From: Carposina sasakii
Taxonomy: Eukaryota > Arthropoda > Insecta > Lepidoptera > Carposinidae
Direction: 5' to 3'
DNA length: 64,000 bases
NCBI GenBank assembly: GCA_014607495.2
Contig: CP053166.1
Coordinates: 8,512,455-8,576,454 of the forward strand
Shown: positions 1 to 9,654 of the stretch, in pieces
Numbering within the stretch: the first letter of the stretch is position 1
Layout: every line of letters starts with the position of its first letter
The notes under the pieces: generated by a model
Seen by the model: only the letters and a program-made list of their open reading frames with translations
The model's database searches: none
What the model was told of the DNA's origin: nothing
Made by a program: the position numbers and the translations under genes

Positions 1-1200
1 TTAATATTAATCAAATATGTATTATTATATATCACAATAAAATAGTATCCGATTACATATATGTGAACATATGGGACCAATTTACTCATGTAGATCGCTT
101 TTAAAAAGGCTTTTAGGTGAGTCAATATGTTAAAATGTTACAAGTAGTAACTTAACAAATTTTAATATTAAGATGATTATGTAAAAAAATGCCGTTTCAT
201 TTAGGTAAATTGCTGTATGTTAAATATAAATAGTAGGTGTTTTTTAAAAATAAAGGGTTAACAGGTATGTATAATGTGCATTCGCATATTAGCTGTGCAT
301 AAATAAAAAAACTTTATTTAAAGATAAATAGCGGTATGCGTATGCCACAAATATAAATTGCAGTTTGATTAGCAATATTCTCATTTGAGGATTTTGCTGT
401 GCAGTCAGTAATTTTGATACGAATTCCAATTATTTGTGACTATAAAAAATCATTTTATTTGATGTGCGTTTAAATACTATACAATTAAATTAAATGATTT
501 TTCTTACTAATCCTCTACACTCCCCAAGAAATATATATGTACTATTTACCTTATACAGTAAAATACCTTCTGTTCTATGCTCCACCTCATCTGTTACCAT
601 CAAACTGTCAATCGGAGAGCTAAAATATGAAATGAGTTTAAAAATATCAAAAAAGTTTTTAGTAGCCAAAAGTGAAACAAGTGAGCAAAAACAACAAAAT
701 TATAGCAGGTAGGTAGGTTCTCACTCACTTTCTTCAAACATTACAGGTGGTATTAGTTCGGTATAAACTTTGACGGGCGACTCCAGGACTTTTGTTCGGC
801 ACAATTTGTTTGAATTCTATAAACAAAATATTGTAGAAGGAACTGCTGCCGAAGATGCTACGTAGTAAGTAAAGATGGGTCGGATTAGGTAAAAATCGTA
901 CCTGTTCGACCTAATACATACTAATATTTATGCAATATGGCCGTTCCATTACTGTGATCCATTACGTATTAGATAAATACGTAGAATCTTTATTCGATGA
1001 ATATTTAGTATCGGTTTTCGGTGAATGATCCATTATCTAATAAATACCTACGTAGAAAGAATAGATGTGGAAATAGAAAATATCGTGATAATAGCGAAAT
1101 GCATTTTTTATATTAGGTTAAATTTTTAATATTTAGTTAAATTGTTTTTAGTTTGTGTCACATATTTTGTTCAAATAAAGGATTTTAATTTTGTAAAAAA
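1..1200. other. AT-rich non-coding stretch
   Basis: No gene or complete mobile element is recognised. The short open frames are broken and low in complexity. A degenerate direct repeat of about 32 bp, starting gatccatta and ending cgtagaa, occurs at 956-987 and again at 1027-1059. It is probably decayed repeat DNA or a local duplication. Confidence 0.5.
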
Positions 1201-1212
1201 AATGAAAAAAAA

Positions 1213-1285
1213 AGTCTTGTCTGTACCCGGATACGAACCAGGAATATCTGACTTTCGACTCCGCCGATGTAACCGCTGGGCTATT
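1213..1285 (-). repeat. tRNA-like SINE head or tRNA relic
   Basis: Read on the minus strand this carries an A-box-like word TAGCCCAGCGGTTA (complement of 1270-1283). A B-box-like word GGTTCGTATCC (complement of 1229-1239) follows at a tRNA-like distance, so it resembles an internal RNA polymerase III promoter. The B box has one departure from consensus. A run of T/A follows on the minus strand. I see no acceptor stem that pairs, so a tRNA-derived SINE head or dead tRNA copy is likelier than a working tRNA gene. Confidence 0.45.
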
Positions 1286-1431
1286 ATAAACTTGATAGAG
1301 ACGGTGAAAATTATCTTCATATTCTAATGATATTGTAGTATTTTTGCTAAATAATAAATTGAAACTTATAGTCTATGCCTTACGGTTGATTTCTCATAAT
1401 AAGATGATATTTTATGCGATACCCAATACCT

Positions 1432-1560
1432 AATGTCGTCTTGTATCTGAATGCTGGGCCGTAAAGAAGAAGGATAAAAATCAATTCCATGTAAGCAAGA
1501 TGAGAATGTTGAGATGGATGTGTGGAGTTACAAGAATGGATAAAATAAGAAATGTGTATA
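1432..1560 (+). mobile_element. RTE-type LINE, C-terminal fragment (left half)
   Basis: Translated on the plus strand, 1450-1560 reads through ECWAVKKKDKN and then MRMLRWMCGVTRMDKIRN. These are words of the C-terminal end of lepidopteran RTE-clade reverse transcriptase proteins. The fragment is 5'-truncated and carries frame breaks. It stops exactly where a palindromic MITE begins at 1561 and resumes at 2387, so the two halves are one insertion split by a later one. The family name comes from recalled motifs; the split is seen directly. Confidence 0.75.
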
Positions 1561-2382
1561 TGTCGTGGCCATATTGTTAAATTGATCATTTCATGAAATG
1601 GTCGAGCATTTCATGAAGTGGTCGCATTTCATGAAGTGGCCAATTCAATTTGACCAGATCGTTAAATCGTCTACATTTCACGATTTTGTCATCCACGTTT
1701 GGCCAAATCGTATTAACAGGGTGTCCATAAAATCCGAATGTGGTAAGAGCTTACACCATATATAAGTATACCATAAGGTATGATGGTATGATTTTTTTTG
1801 CTATTATTTATGTGATATTTTCACAATATAATATTTAAAAACATAAAAGACTTTACAAAAGCGATTCGCATCTGGCACATCGCCGGACGCTGCCTGGGCA
1901 CGCTCGCTCCGCTCGCTCGGCTCGTGCGTCATTTGTCATAGTCTAACCTAACCTAACCTAACCTATCGTAATCTAAGGTTTTTGTTTAACAATATTATTA
2001 TAAACCACCATTAAGTCTAATATACATTATACAATATAACACACTATCCGTGAACTTCTTCTGCATAGTCACCCTACTCTCTTTAATTTGTTTTATAACC
2101 TAAAAAGAAAAATCCGCCATCTTCACACATAAATAAAACGCGCGCAGCGCCTCTACCGGTGATTCATGTAACTATTTTACGATATGATCAATAATCTTGA
2201 CCACTTCATGAAATGATCGGGCGTTTAGTTGCCCATATCGAGAAACGATTTTTAATCATCGATCTGCCCAAACCATATCATGATGTGGCCAATAGACAGT
2301 TGAACTTTTCATGAAATGCGACCATTTCATGAAATGCTCGACCATTTCATGAAATGATCAATTCTACGATATGGCCACGACA
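1561..2382. mobile_element. Palindrome-rich non-autonomous DNA transposon (MITE), long copy
   Basis: It begins TGTCGTGGCCATAT and ends with the reverse complement. Inverted arms of about 75 bp or more contain several copies of the palindromic word ATTTCATGAAATG. It interrupts an RTE LINE, and TATA (or just TA) flanks both sides (1557-1560 and 2383-2386), consistent with a TA-type target duplication. The interior has no transposase-like frame. It holds a short telomere-like (CCTAA)n run and a GC-rich patch near 1880-1930. A 213-bp relative at 31841-32053 shares the left 170 bp and the right end, so this is a dispersed family. The superfamily is uncertain; TA targets suggest Tc1/mariner. Confidence 0.85.
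1943..1962 (+). repeat. Short telomere-like (CTAAC)4 run
   Basis: There are four perfect CTAAC units, that is (CCTAA)n, the complement of the insect telomere repeat TTAGG. They lie inside the MITE. Such short runs are common in lepidopteran transposons, so this does not mark a chromosome end. Confidence 0.8.
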
Positions 2383-2386
2383 TATA

Positions 2387-2710
2387 TAAGAGGAAGTTTG
2401 AAAGTTGCGCCGATCACAGACAAGTTACGAAGTAACCGTCTGTCTTGGTACGGGCATGTAAAGCTATATTATGAGTCTATGATGTAAAGCGACGGATGAA
2501 GGCATATTTTACAGAGAGCTTTGTGCATGAGTGTGGATGGATATAAAGAAGAGGTAGACCAAAGAAATGTTGGATGGACTGTGTGAGGGAGGATATGCGT
2601 GTACTGGGAGTGAGCCATGAGATGACGGATAATAGGGATGAATGGAAGAAAAGTACATATTGTGCCGACCCCAAATAAATGGGAACAGGGCAGGAAGATG
2701 ATGATGACTT
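2387..2710 (+). mobile_element. RTE-type LINE, C-terminal fragment and 3' tail (right half)
   Basis: It continues the split LINE. The plus-strand reading gives VAPITDKLRSNRLSWYGHV, then GRPKKCWMDCVREDM, and ends DEWKKSTYCADPK followed by a stop near 2678. A short 3' UTR and a gatgatgatga tail end at about 2710. These words and the GATGAT-type tail are typical of RTE LINEs of Lepidoptera. A stop codon just before GRPKK shows decay. If the MITE and one TATA are removed, the frame joins cleanly across the insertion point (NVY then IRGS). Confidence 0.85.
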
Positions 2711-3002
2711 AATCACGTTGTATTAGGTACCGACTAGTATTGAAAAATACCTAATCCACATACCTATTCCAATATTTATGCCTCACCTGTAGTAGTAAGT
2801 AAGTTCCTTAGGTGGGTGAAAGATATTGTACCTACATATACTCGTAAATGTATATAAAATTTGTGTATGTGCTTCATGTGTAAAGCAGTGCGCTTATAGA
2901 ATACTTCTCATGCTGTGTGTGTGATTTCGGAACTAATTTCTTTTGTAGACTTTTACATAGATAAACAAAGCAACTAGCGCCATCGTTCAAAGGAATTCTA
3001 CC
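2711..3002. other. Non-coding, nothing recognised
   Basis: AT-rich sequence between the LINE tail and the next repeat. I see no gene or element. Confidence 0.5.
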
Positions 3003-3290
3003 AATTTATAAAGGTGAAAGTTTGTATGTGTGTGAGTGTGTATGTTTGTTACTTCATCACGCAAAATCCTGAAATGTATGGAATAGCTGATTTTTTTCAC
3101 TATATCGGAGTTGGCCCCATAGTGAAAGTTGTTTCTTTTTACTTTCCTAGTTTCGTGTCAAAGGCAAATCACTAATTTCGGAAAGACCTTATATTAGCTT
3201 AGGTACGTATCAGAATAACACATTATACTTTTATCCCGGGTAAATATTTTATCCCGTAATTTCGACATTTTGTTTTTTCTGCTGTCCATT
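3003..3290 (+). repeat. Degraded Helitron-like or related short repeat
   Basis: It starts ttataaaggtgaaagtttg, followed by a TG-rich stretch and cttcatcacgcaaaatcctg. Near 3235-3290 it has tttatcccgg and aatttcgacattttg. These words recur in the Helitron-like families further along, for example at 52990-53060. Neither end is clear. Confidence 0.45.
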
Positions 3291-4107
3291 ATAAAATGCA
3301 TTCTCAGCACTAAACTTTACATACTTACTAATTATGATTATAGCTACGAGTACTTACACCTTTGATTCTCTCCCCTTTTTAGAAAATTCTCTCCAACGTT
3401 GAGCCATCTTCCTTTTGGAAACATATTTTTTAGTTTTTATTTCCCATTAGTCCGAACTCAATCGAGTAATACCTACACCACAAGATAATAAAAAATGCCA
3501 CTGCCGTGGGCGAAAGCGACATAGACCCTACGTCGTCGGCGCACAGCGCGGTACTGAGCGTCAGCAGACACGAAGTTACTATTTAACGCTTTTCAGTAAG
3601 CATTAGAGTAGAATATCGCTTGCACGCTAAACAACTGATTGAGCTCAGAAGTAAAGGGCGTAAGTCTCAAAAAGATTTTTATTAATTGTGTGTTCAATTA
3701 TGATTGTTTTTTAATTTTGGCTTTACAAAAGTTTACTATCATTATTATCTTGATATCCGAATTTATTTTAAAACGCTACCTCATGTAATAGCCGAAATAA
3801 AAGTAAAAATGACTAAAAAACATGTCGATTTCAAAAACAAAACTATCGAACGAAAATCATTAAATCATGTTTTTGGCTTTACATGACATAGTTAAGGGTA
3901 CTAAGAATATAGTGTAATAGTCTCACATTAAACAAACATGCACCCGTTTCAGCATATTTCATCAAAAAGATGCTAAATAAGGTCTGCCTCCTCTTAATTC
4001 GCGTTCTGACGTCACGCGCGCCCCCTCGCTGCTCGCGACCTCACATACATAACGTAACTCATCATCAGCGTTTCAGAAACACGAGGTATTGTCCGTTTTA
4101 TATAAAA
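3291..4107. other. Non-coding, nothing recognised
   Basis: A GC-richer patch lies at 3500-3570 and another at 4010-4040. No frame longer than about 75 codons resembles a known protein, and no splice-bounded exon was recognised. Confidence 0.45.
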
Positions 4108-4208
4108 CTAGTGGCCCGCCCTCGCTTGGCTTCGGTACGTATCAGTACATTAGCTACAACTTCATATGTAGGTACACCTACATACGAAGTATAATAAGAA
4201 AAAATAAA

Positions 4209-5225
4209 CGGTTTTCGTAAAAATTTGGAACTCCCGTTGGTCCCCTTCTCGTGGGAATTTCTGGAAATCCGTTCTTAGAGCTTCCTCATAGTCCCTAATC
4301 CGATTTCAGCTTCGATAAAATAGCGGTTTTCCTAAAAATTTTAAATTCCCGCAAGTCACCTTACCGTGGGAATTTCGGGAAATCCGTTCTTAGCGCTCCC
4401 TCGCAGTCCCTAATGAACGTACAAGTCTGATTTCAAATTCATATGTATCGCGGTTGTCGTAAAAAAAAATATTCCCGTTTTTCCCTTTCCTGTGGGAATT
4501 GCGGGAAATCCGTTCCTAATGCTTCCTCGGAGTCCCAAATGAACATAATTATATGCCTAACTTCATATTCATATCTGTAGCCGTTTTCGTAAAAAAATAT
4601 TAATTACTGTTGGTCCCCTTCCCGTGGGAATTTCGGGAAATTTGTTCTTAGTGCTTCCTCGCAGTCCCTAATGAACATATATGTCCAATTTCAGCTTCAT
4701 AGTATGTATAGCGGTTTTCGTAAAAATTATGAAATGAAATGAAATATTGTTTATTTGTCTGATTTCCGGTAGATAATATAATGATATTATACAATGTCAA
4801 TGTATGGTGTCTTAAATATTGGTAATTTCCGCGAAAATCTGCCTATTTAGGCGTACAAATATTTTTATCAGAAATAGTCACTAAATAATTAAACGTGCCC
4901 TGTAGACAAATTTTACATAAGTAACATGCAGATTTCAGTACCTATTACAAGTCAGACTCAATAATATTATTCATTGCAAGTGTCATACATATATAAGTAA
5001 TAAAAATAATAATAAATTAAATTAGATTAGAAAGCACCCAATTATGAATTCCCGTTTGTCCCCTTCCCGTGGGATTTTCGGGAAATCCGTTTTAGTCCTC
5101 CCTCGCTGTCTCCAGTGAACATACTCGTATATGCCCGATTTCAGCTTCACATGTATAGCGGTTTTCGTAAAAAATATAGAATTCCCGTTGGTCGCCTTCC
5201 CGTGGGAATATCGGGAAATTCTTAT
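4209..5225 (+). repeat. Tandem array of about 130-bp units inside the Helitron
   Basis: The marker word cggttttcgtaaaa and its variants recur at 4209, 4324, 4451, 4581, 4712 and 5159. Each is followed by an ...ttcccgt word, ...cgtgggaatttcgggaaatc, ...cttcctcgcagtccc and ...gatttcagcttc. The spacing is 115, 127, 130 and 131 bp. The last step is about 132 bp once the nested LINE and its duplicated target are removed. Confidence 0.85.
4734..5039 (-). mobile_element. 5'-truncated LINE fragment with pentamer tail
   Basis: It is flanked by an exact 9-bp duplication aattatgaa (4725-4733 and 5040-5048). On the minus strand it ends AATAAACAATA followed by (TTTCA)n, a polyadenylation signal and short tandem tail as in non-LTR retrotransposons. 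It carries no coding sequence. It sits inside one unit of the Helitron array, so it is younger than the Helitron. Clade not determined (CR1-like tail). Confidence 0.75.
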
Positions 5226-5624
5226 AGCCTATGTTCATCCAGGTCCAATAAGGATTCTAACGGTGAAAGAATTTTTGAAATCGGTCCAGTATTTTCGGAG
5301 CCTATTCGCTGCAAATAAACAAACAAACAAACATACAAACAAACAATCAAAGTTTACCTCTTTATAATATTATTATTAATTATTATTATTAGTATAGATA
5401 GTTCCGATGAAGAATGGCGCTAATAACAATGTGTGACCACATTTTTTGTAACACTGTATCCAAAAAATATTTGTTCCGAAATCAGGCATAGGAATTATTT
5501 TCTGAAACGGATGAGCACTGAGGGGACATTTAGATTGTTTCTAGTCCCGTTAGAAAGACAGAAACTTGAATACGTGATGAGGCCGACTGTGACTTTGTAT
5601 GCGTGAACTTAGAAATTTAATTTT

Positions 5625-5850
5625 TTTTTCCGTGCCCATGAGAATTTCGGGAATAAAAAAGTTTGTGTGCCAATAAAGAATACAAGAAGTCTAAATTACT
5701 CCCTAATGAATTAGCTATCTATAGGTTAAAGTCCAGTCAAAATCGGACGAGGCATTACAGAGAGTAGCCGAAACAATTCAATTGACAAACAGACAGACCA
5801 ACAAACTAACAAATAAACAATTCTATAAAAAAAAAATGTTATAAGTATGT
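5625..5850 (-). repeat. Decayed Helitron-like remnant
   Basis: It contains gagaatttcggga, gtccagtcaaaatcgg and a CAAA/CAGA-rich run at 5790-5815. These are words of the Helitron-like families seen elsewhere in the window. The ends cannot be placed. Confidence 0.4.
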
Positions 5851-6079
5851 ATTATGATACGTACCGTGTATGCATTCATATACTCGTACATTTCGTAAAA
5901 AGTGGTGTTATTTTAATATTACAAACAGACACTCCAATTTTATTTACTTATCTGTATTTATGTATAGGGATACTGGGTTTAGCGCAGTTGTTCTCTATCA
6001 CACACTATCTGCATCTTGCTTCGCATTCAAAGCATTGTAGCAAGAAAGCTATGTTCTTCACTTTTATTTTCATAAGTAA

Positions 6080-6298
6080 AGGCTCGAGCACACCGGATGC
6101 GTGTGCGTGCACGTAAGCGTAGACGTATACGTACCTTTGAGTTTAATGTATGGAACTGTCACCGCTTGACGTCTATGCTTACGTCTACGCATACGCTTGC
6201 GGTCTGCCCGTGCCTATACAGTTCCATACTTTACAACTCAGCGGTACGTGCACGTCTACGCTTACGTGCACGCACACGCATCCGGTCTGCTCGAGCCT
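6080..6298. mobile_element. Foldback PIF/Harbinger-like MITE
   Basis: Inverted arms of about 53 bp, starting AGGCTCGAGCA and continuing ACCGGATGCGTGTG, mirror each other at 6080-6133 and 6245-6298. A second inner inversion (atggaactg / cagttccat) lies between them. A 3-bp TAA duplication flanks the element (6077-6079, 6299-6301), as expected for the PIF/Harbinger superfamily. It has no coding capacity. The overlapping open frames here only reflect the palindromic, stop-poor sequence. Confidence 0.75.
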
Positions 6299-6478
6299 TA
6301 AATCTGACGCTTTTCAAAAGCGGGCCAATTGTATTATTCCCATAAATTCCGTAATGAGTGCACCGAGGGATTCGTCCGCGTCGTCGCCGCGTACAGTCGC
6401 GTGAGTGATTGATGTACATACGAACACTAATTAAAAACTACTCAATCTTACGTTAATTACATGTGTCTACGTCCGCCG

Positions 6479-6885
6479 CACAGTGGTTCCAATGTATGGG
6501 AGGTGCTGGACATTCGCATCCAAAAAATAAAATTGGTGAATCTTGAGAAACTAATTATGCCATCTTGTTTGGTAGATCAATGTCTTTGAAAGTTATTATT
6601 TAAAGTTTTTTTGTAACTGTTATATTTGAGGAGATAATTGAGAAATAGTATCTTCTTACTATGGAAATGGTCAAACTTACTTACATATCTCTTGATTCCG
6701 GCCTCGTTTCAAGTTGCGGTCTTCGGTATTGTGTTTATATTTGAGAGAACTACAATTAATGCTAACACACATAGTGCGCCAAACGTGCACTTTCTGCGGT
6801 ACATAGAGATGTCTATTTTTATATACGAAAAAGTTCCATACTGAACACTACAATGAAAGTGATCTTGTAATTTTGATTTTTGACA
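6479..6885 (+). repeat. Transib left inverted repeat
   Basis: It matches the reverse complement of 9655-10343 (minus the Helitron) at well over 90% by eye, with only scattered substitutions and short indels. It runs from CACAGTGG through ggtagatcaatgtctt and gattccggcctcgtttc to about atcttgtaatttt. The good match suggests a fairly young insertion. Confidence 0.85.
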
Positions 6886-7131
6886 TGTCCAAAATGTAGG
6901 TCAAATGGTTTGAGAACTAAATTACACTAAAATTGTTAGTGGTAGTATTTATTTAATAAAATTCAAAAAATACGAAAAGCACAACATGCATTATAAATCT
7001 ATAAAATAGTACAGATAAATTTAACTAAAATGTCTATAAACACAGAGAGAAAGACCCTAGTTACACGAATGAGATCTTTTTATTAAACTGTAATAAAAAA
7101 TTTATTTATTTTAATTAAAATTTTAATTTAT

Positions 7132-9250
7132 TTATGAATCGTCTTCACAATCATCATCGATCAATTCTGATGCGGAGTCTATTTCGATTAACTCGTTTAT
7201 ATCGACAAATTAAATTTACCTGTCTCGGATATAATCAGTTCATAAAATTCTGAGAAACAAGATTTTTTAATAAATTTGTTATACATTGGGCGAATACTTG
7301 TAAGAACCGGATCAGAAGATAATAAAAGATTGTGTAGTACATCTTCATTACACGAGACACTGCTATGTTTTCTTGAATGTCCTTCGCGGTACTTTCTAAA
7401 TTCTTTATTTCGTGCCTCCGAGGCTTCTTCGACAAAAGCCGATAGGCATCATTGAAAAGTTCTCAATGACATCTGGCCCATGGACCAGCAATTTGTGGAG
7501 ACTAGACGGCATATAAAACCATGGATATAATTCCACGTAGAGCAAAGTAGTGTCATTACAGAACATACGAAATTTGTCAATGTCGAGTTTCTCTCCTGAA
7601 GATATACACTGTAAAATGACAGCTAGCCTTCTTAAAGTCTCGCATCTAATCCGGTTAATTCAGCAGATTTTTCTGGGTTTTCAAAAAACCTTCTAGCACA
7701 TTACCGGTGTTGGTGGTTCCACTCCCTTGCTTGACAACATCAAGACGCATTCCAGTTTCTTTTTTGAAGTTTTCTTGAATTGCTGATTTTCTTTCAGCAA
7801 CATTCTTCTTTGCTTCATCACCTCTAGCTTGCCATGATTTTATGTCTAATCTGTATGCGATGTGAAGACAACACTCCATGGTCCGGATCCATGCATGGAG
7901 CGAGCTAAGTCCGTATTTAAACATGTCTTCGTGCACTGGCTTGCTTCTTACTTTACTAATGTCGTTCATCTCATTTGGACGCGCTTTGCAAATGTCGCAC
8001 ACTGATGCTGCTGTGCCTGATATGTATGAGTGAATCTTACCATCTATCATCGTCAAATGCAACTGGTGCTTTACACTTACGTCATCGCTCTTAGTAGTTT
8101 GCAGAAGCTTAATCTCTTCTTCGAATTCAGACATCTCCATTTGAACATTTTCTTTTGTTTCTTTGATGAACTTGATTAGGATTGGTCGACAAAGAGATGT
8201 TGACGAGGGCCGCTCATTTTCCCAAATTATTTGGCCAGTTTCGGATGTGAGCCGGATTGGTACAAGACTTGCAACAAATACACTGGCGAAATTCGTTTCC
8301 TCAGTTTCACTTGTTTTCTGGTGGTAACACCTTTGATCCGAAGCACCGTCAAAGCCCCATTTGCTCACGAGCACCAGGTTTTTCTCCTCAGTGGTAGAGA
8401 GGTTTTGGGTTTGTAGAAGTCTTGTCGTAGTAAGGTCTAGCAACGCTTGCAATTTGATTTTAGCAGAGTGTTCAGTATTGTAACGTCTTCTGTTTTGGGT
8501 AACATTTCTTTTTTTCTTTCAGAAGCATGTAATAACTGGGATATTGAGCTACTCCTTCTTTAGCATGAAAATCCCGTAAAGTCATATAACGCCATTTTGA
8601 AAGGTTCATCGACACAAACAAAGCTAGGGCCTTTAGTGGAGATATACTTTATCTGAATCTGTGGTACTCCCGTCCGCCAATGAAATCTTTGATCTTAGAA
8701 GCTTCTGTAGGATTTTCCATTAAAAACTTCATAATATCAGCTACATCATTTTCCCCTGCAGCCCTAAGACTGCTTTGTGCAGAAAACATAATCTCGTCAG
8801 TGCTGCTAGATGCCCTAAGTACTTCAGTGCGTCTTCTTTTGACGAGGACTTAAATCTTCAAAGGGCTTACGAGGAGAGACATGAGTACACGTAGAGGCAT
8901 CGGATTTAGAAGGTAAATTCGTCTGCTCAGTAGTTTCTTCTTCTATTGCGTTCGTAGGTAATACTTGTAAAGGCATTAAATTTTCCTTTAGGGAATCCGG
9001 CCACTGGACTTCAGACTGCAACCACTCTGAGTGTTTATTTAGAAATTTCCTTCGCTTCTTCAGCTTGAGACCATTTAGGATAGATCCGGTAGCAAAATCG
9101 ACGACACCAGTCTTCTTCGGCACCTTCACAAAGAGAAACGTTGCAATTCGTTTTAAGGACACCGAATAGATGATCAAAGTCACGTAGATCATTGTGTTTG
9201 CGTAAAGCGCAATAAAGGTCAAGATTTGTAACAAATCCACGGAAAGACAT
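7132..9250 (-). pseudogene. Transib (RAG1-like) transposase, frameshifted
   Basis: This encodes the cut-and-paste transposase of the element. The start is taken at ATG 9250 (MSFRGFVTNLDL) and the end at the TAA at 7132, after an acidic tail ending DDDCEDDS. The span would give about 700 residues, a normal length for the family. Motifs in order: a PFEDLSPRQK region near 8850; KWGFDGASDQ at about 8330-8360, whose D fits the first catalytic aspartate; SSLHAWIR and KSWQARG near 7830-7915; QGSGTTNTGN near 7710; and SEEASEARNKEFRKYR near 7385-7435. The last aligns with the RAG1 region that holds the third catalytic glutamate. At least six frame breaks (near 9065, 8838, 8690, 8490, 7700, 7640 and 7440) make it non-functional as read. 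Confidence 0.88.
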
Positions 9251-9307
9251 ATTTATTAGAACGAAATAGAAATCAAAACTGATGTAAAATAAAGGATTAC
9301 CAACCAA

Positions 9308-9654
9308 TTTATACTACACTACCCTCATTACTGCGTACTGCGTACAATTGTTATTCTTGTAATGTTTTAGTACTAATGATTTCAATTAATAATCACCTGC
9401 ATCAAATAATTGTTGAAAATGCTAAAAATTACTCTAAGAATGACATCTGTAATTGATAGAAATGCTAATGACTACTGTCTTAATGATAATGCAATAATTT
9501 CATTAATTAATTATTTAAAAGTCTAAGACCGTCTGTGGATCGATCGTTTACGATCGATTGCAACCTCGTTTGCAATTAATTAATTTAATTATTTTTTTTT
9601 ATTTCTGCAACATCATTTATCGATACGCATATTTAGAGGGGCCCTTATTCCTCT
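9308..9654. other. Transib 5' non-coding region
   Basis: Sequence between the transposase start and the right inverted repeat. It is AT-rich, with a small cgatcg-rich palindromic patch at 9538-9560. No frame is recognised. It presumably held the transposase promoter. Confidence 0.5.

Larger units (their letters stand above)
4108..5398 (-). mobile_element. Non-autonomous Helitron with tandem core and nested LINE
   Basis: Read on the minus strand it begins TCTATACTAATAATAAT (5398 downward) and ends GGGCGGGCCACTAG (at 4108). An A precedes it and a T follows it, which is the A^T target and TC...CTAG structure of Helitrons. No Rep/helicase frame is present, so it depends on another copy for movement. 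The middle is a tandem array of six units of about 115-132 bp. One unit is split by a 306-bp LINE fragment at 4734-5039. A CAAA-type simple repeat lies near the 5' end (5315-5346). Confidence 0.8.

Noticed and set aside
1943..1962. Reading the (CCTAA)4 run as a telomere or chromosome end
   Set aside because: Only four units, and it lies inside a MITE with flanking sequence on both sides.
6097..6419. Three overlapping Arg-rich open frames on both strands
   Set aside because: They are shadows of the palindromic MITE at 6080-6298, whose ACGT-rich arms lack stop codons.
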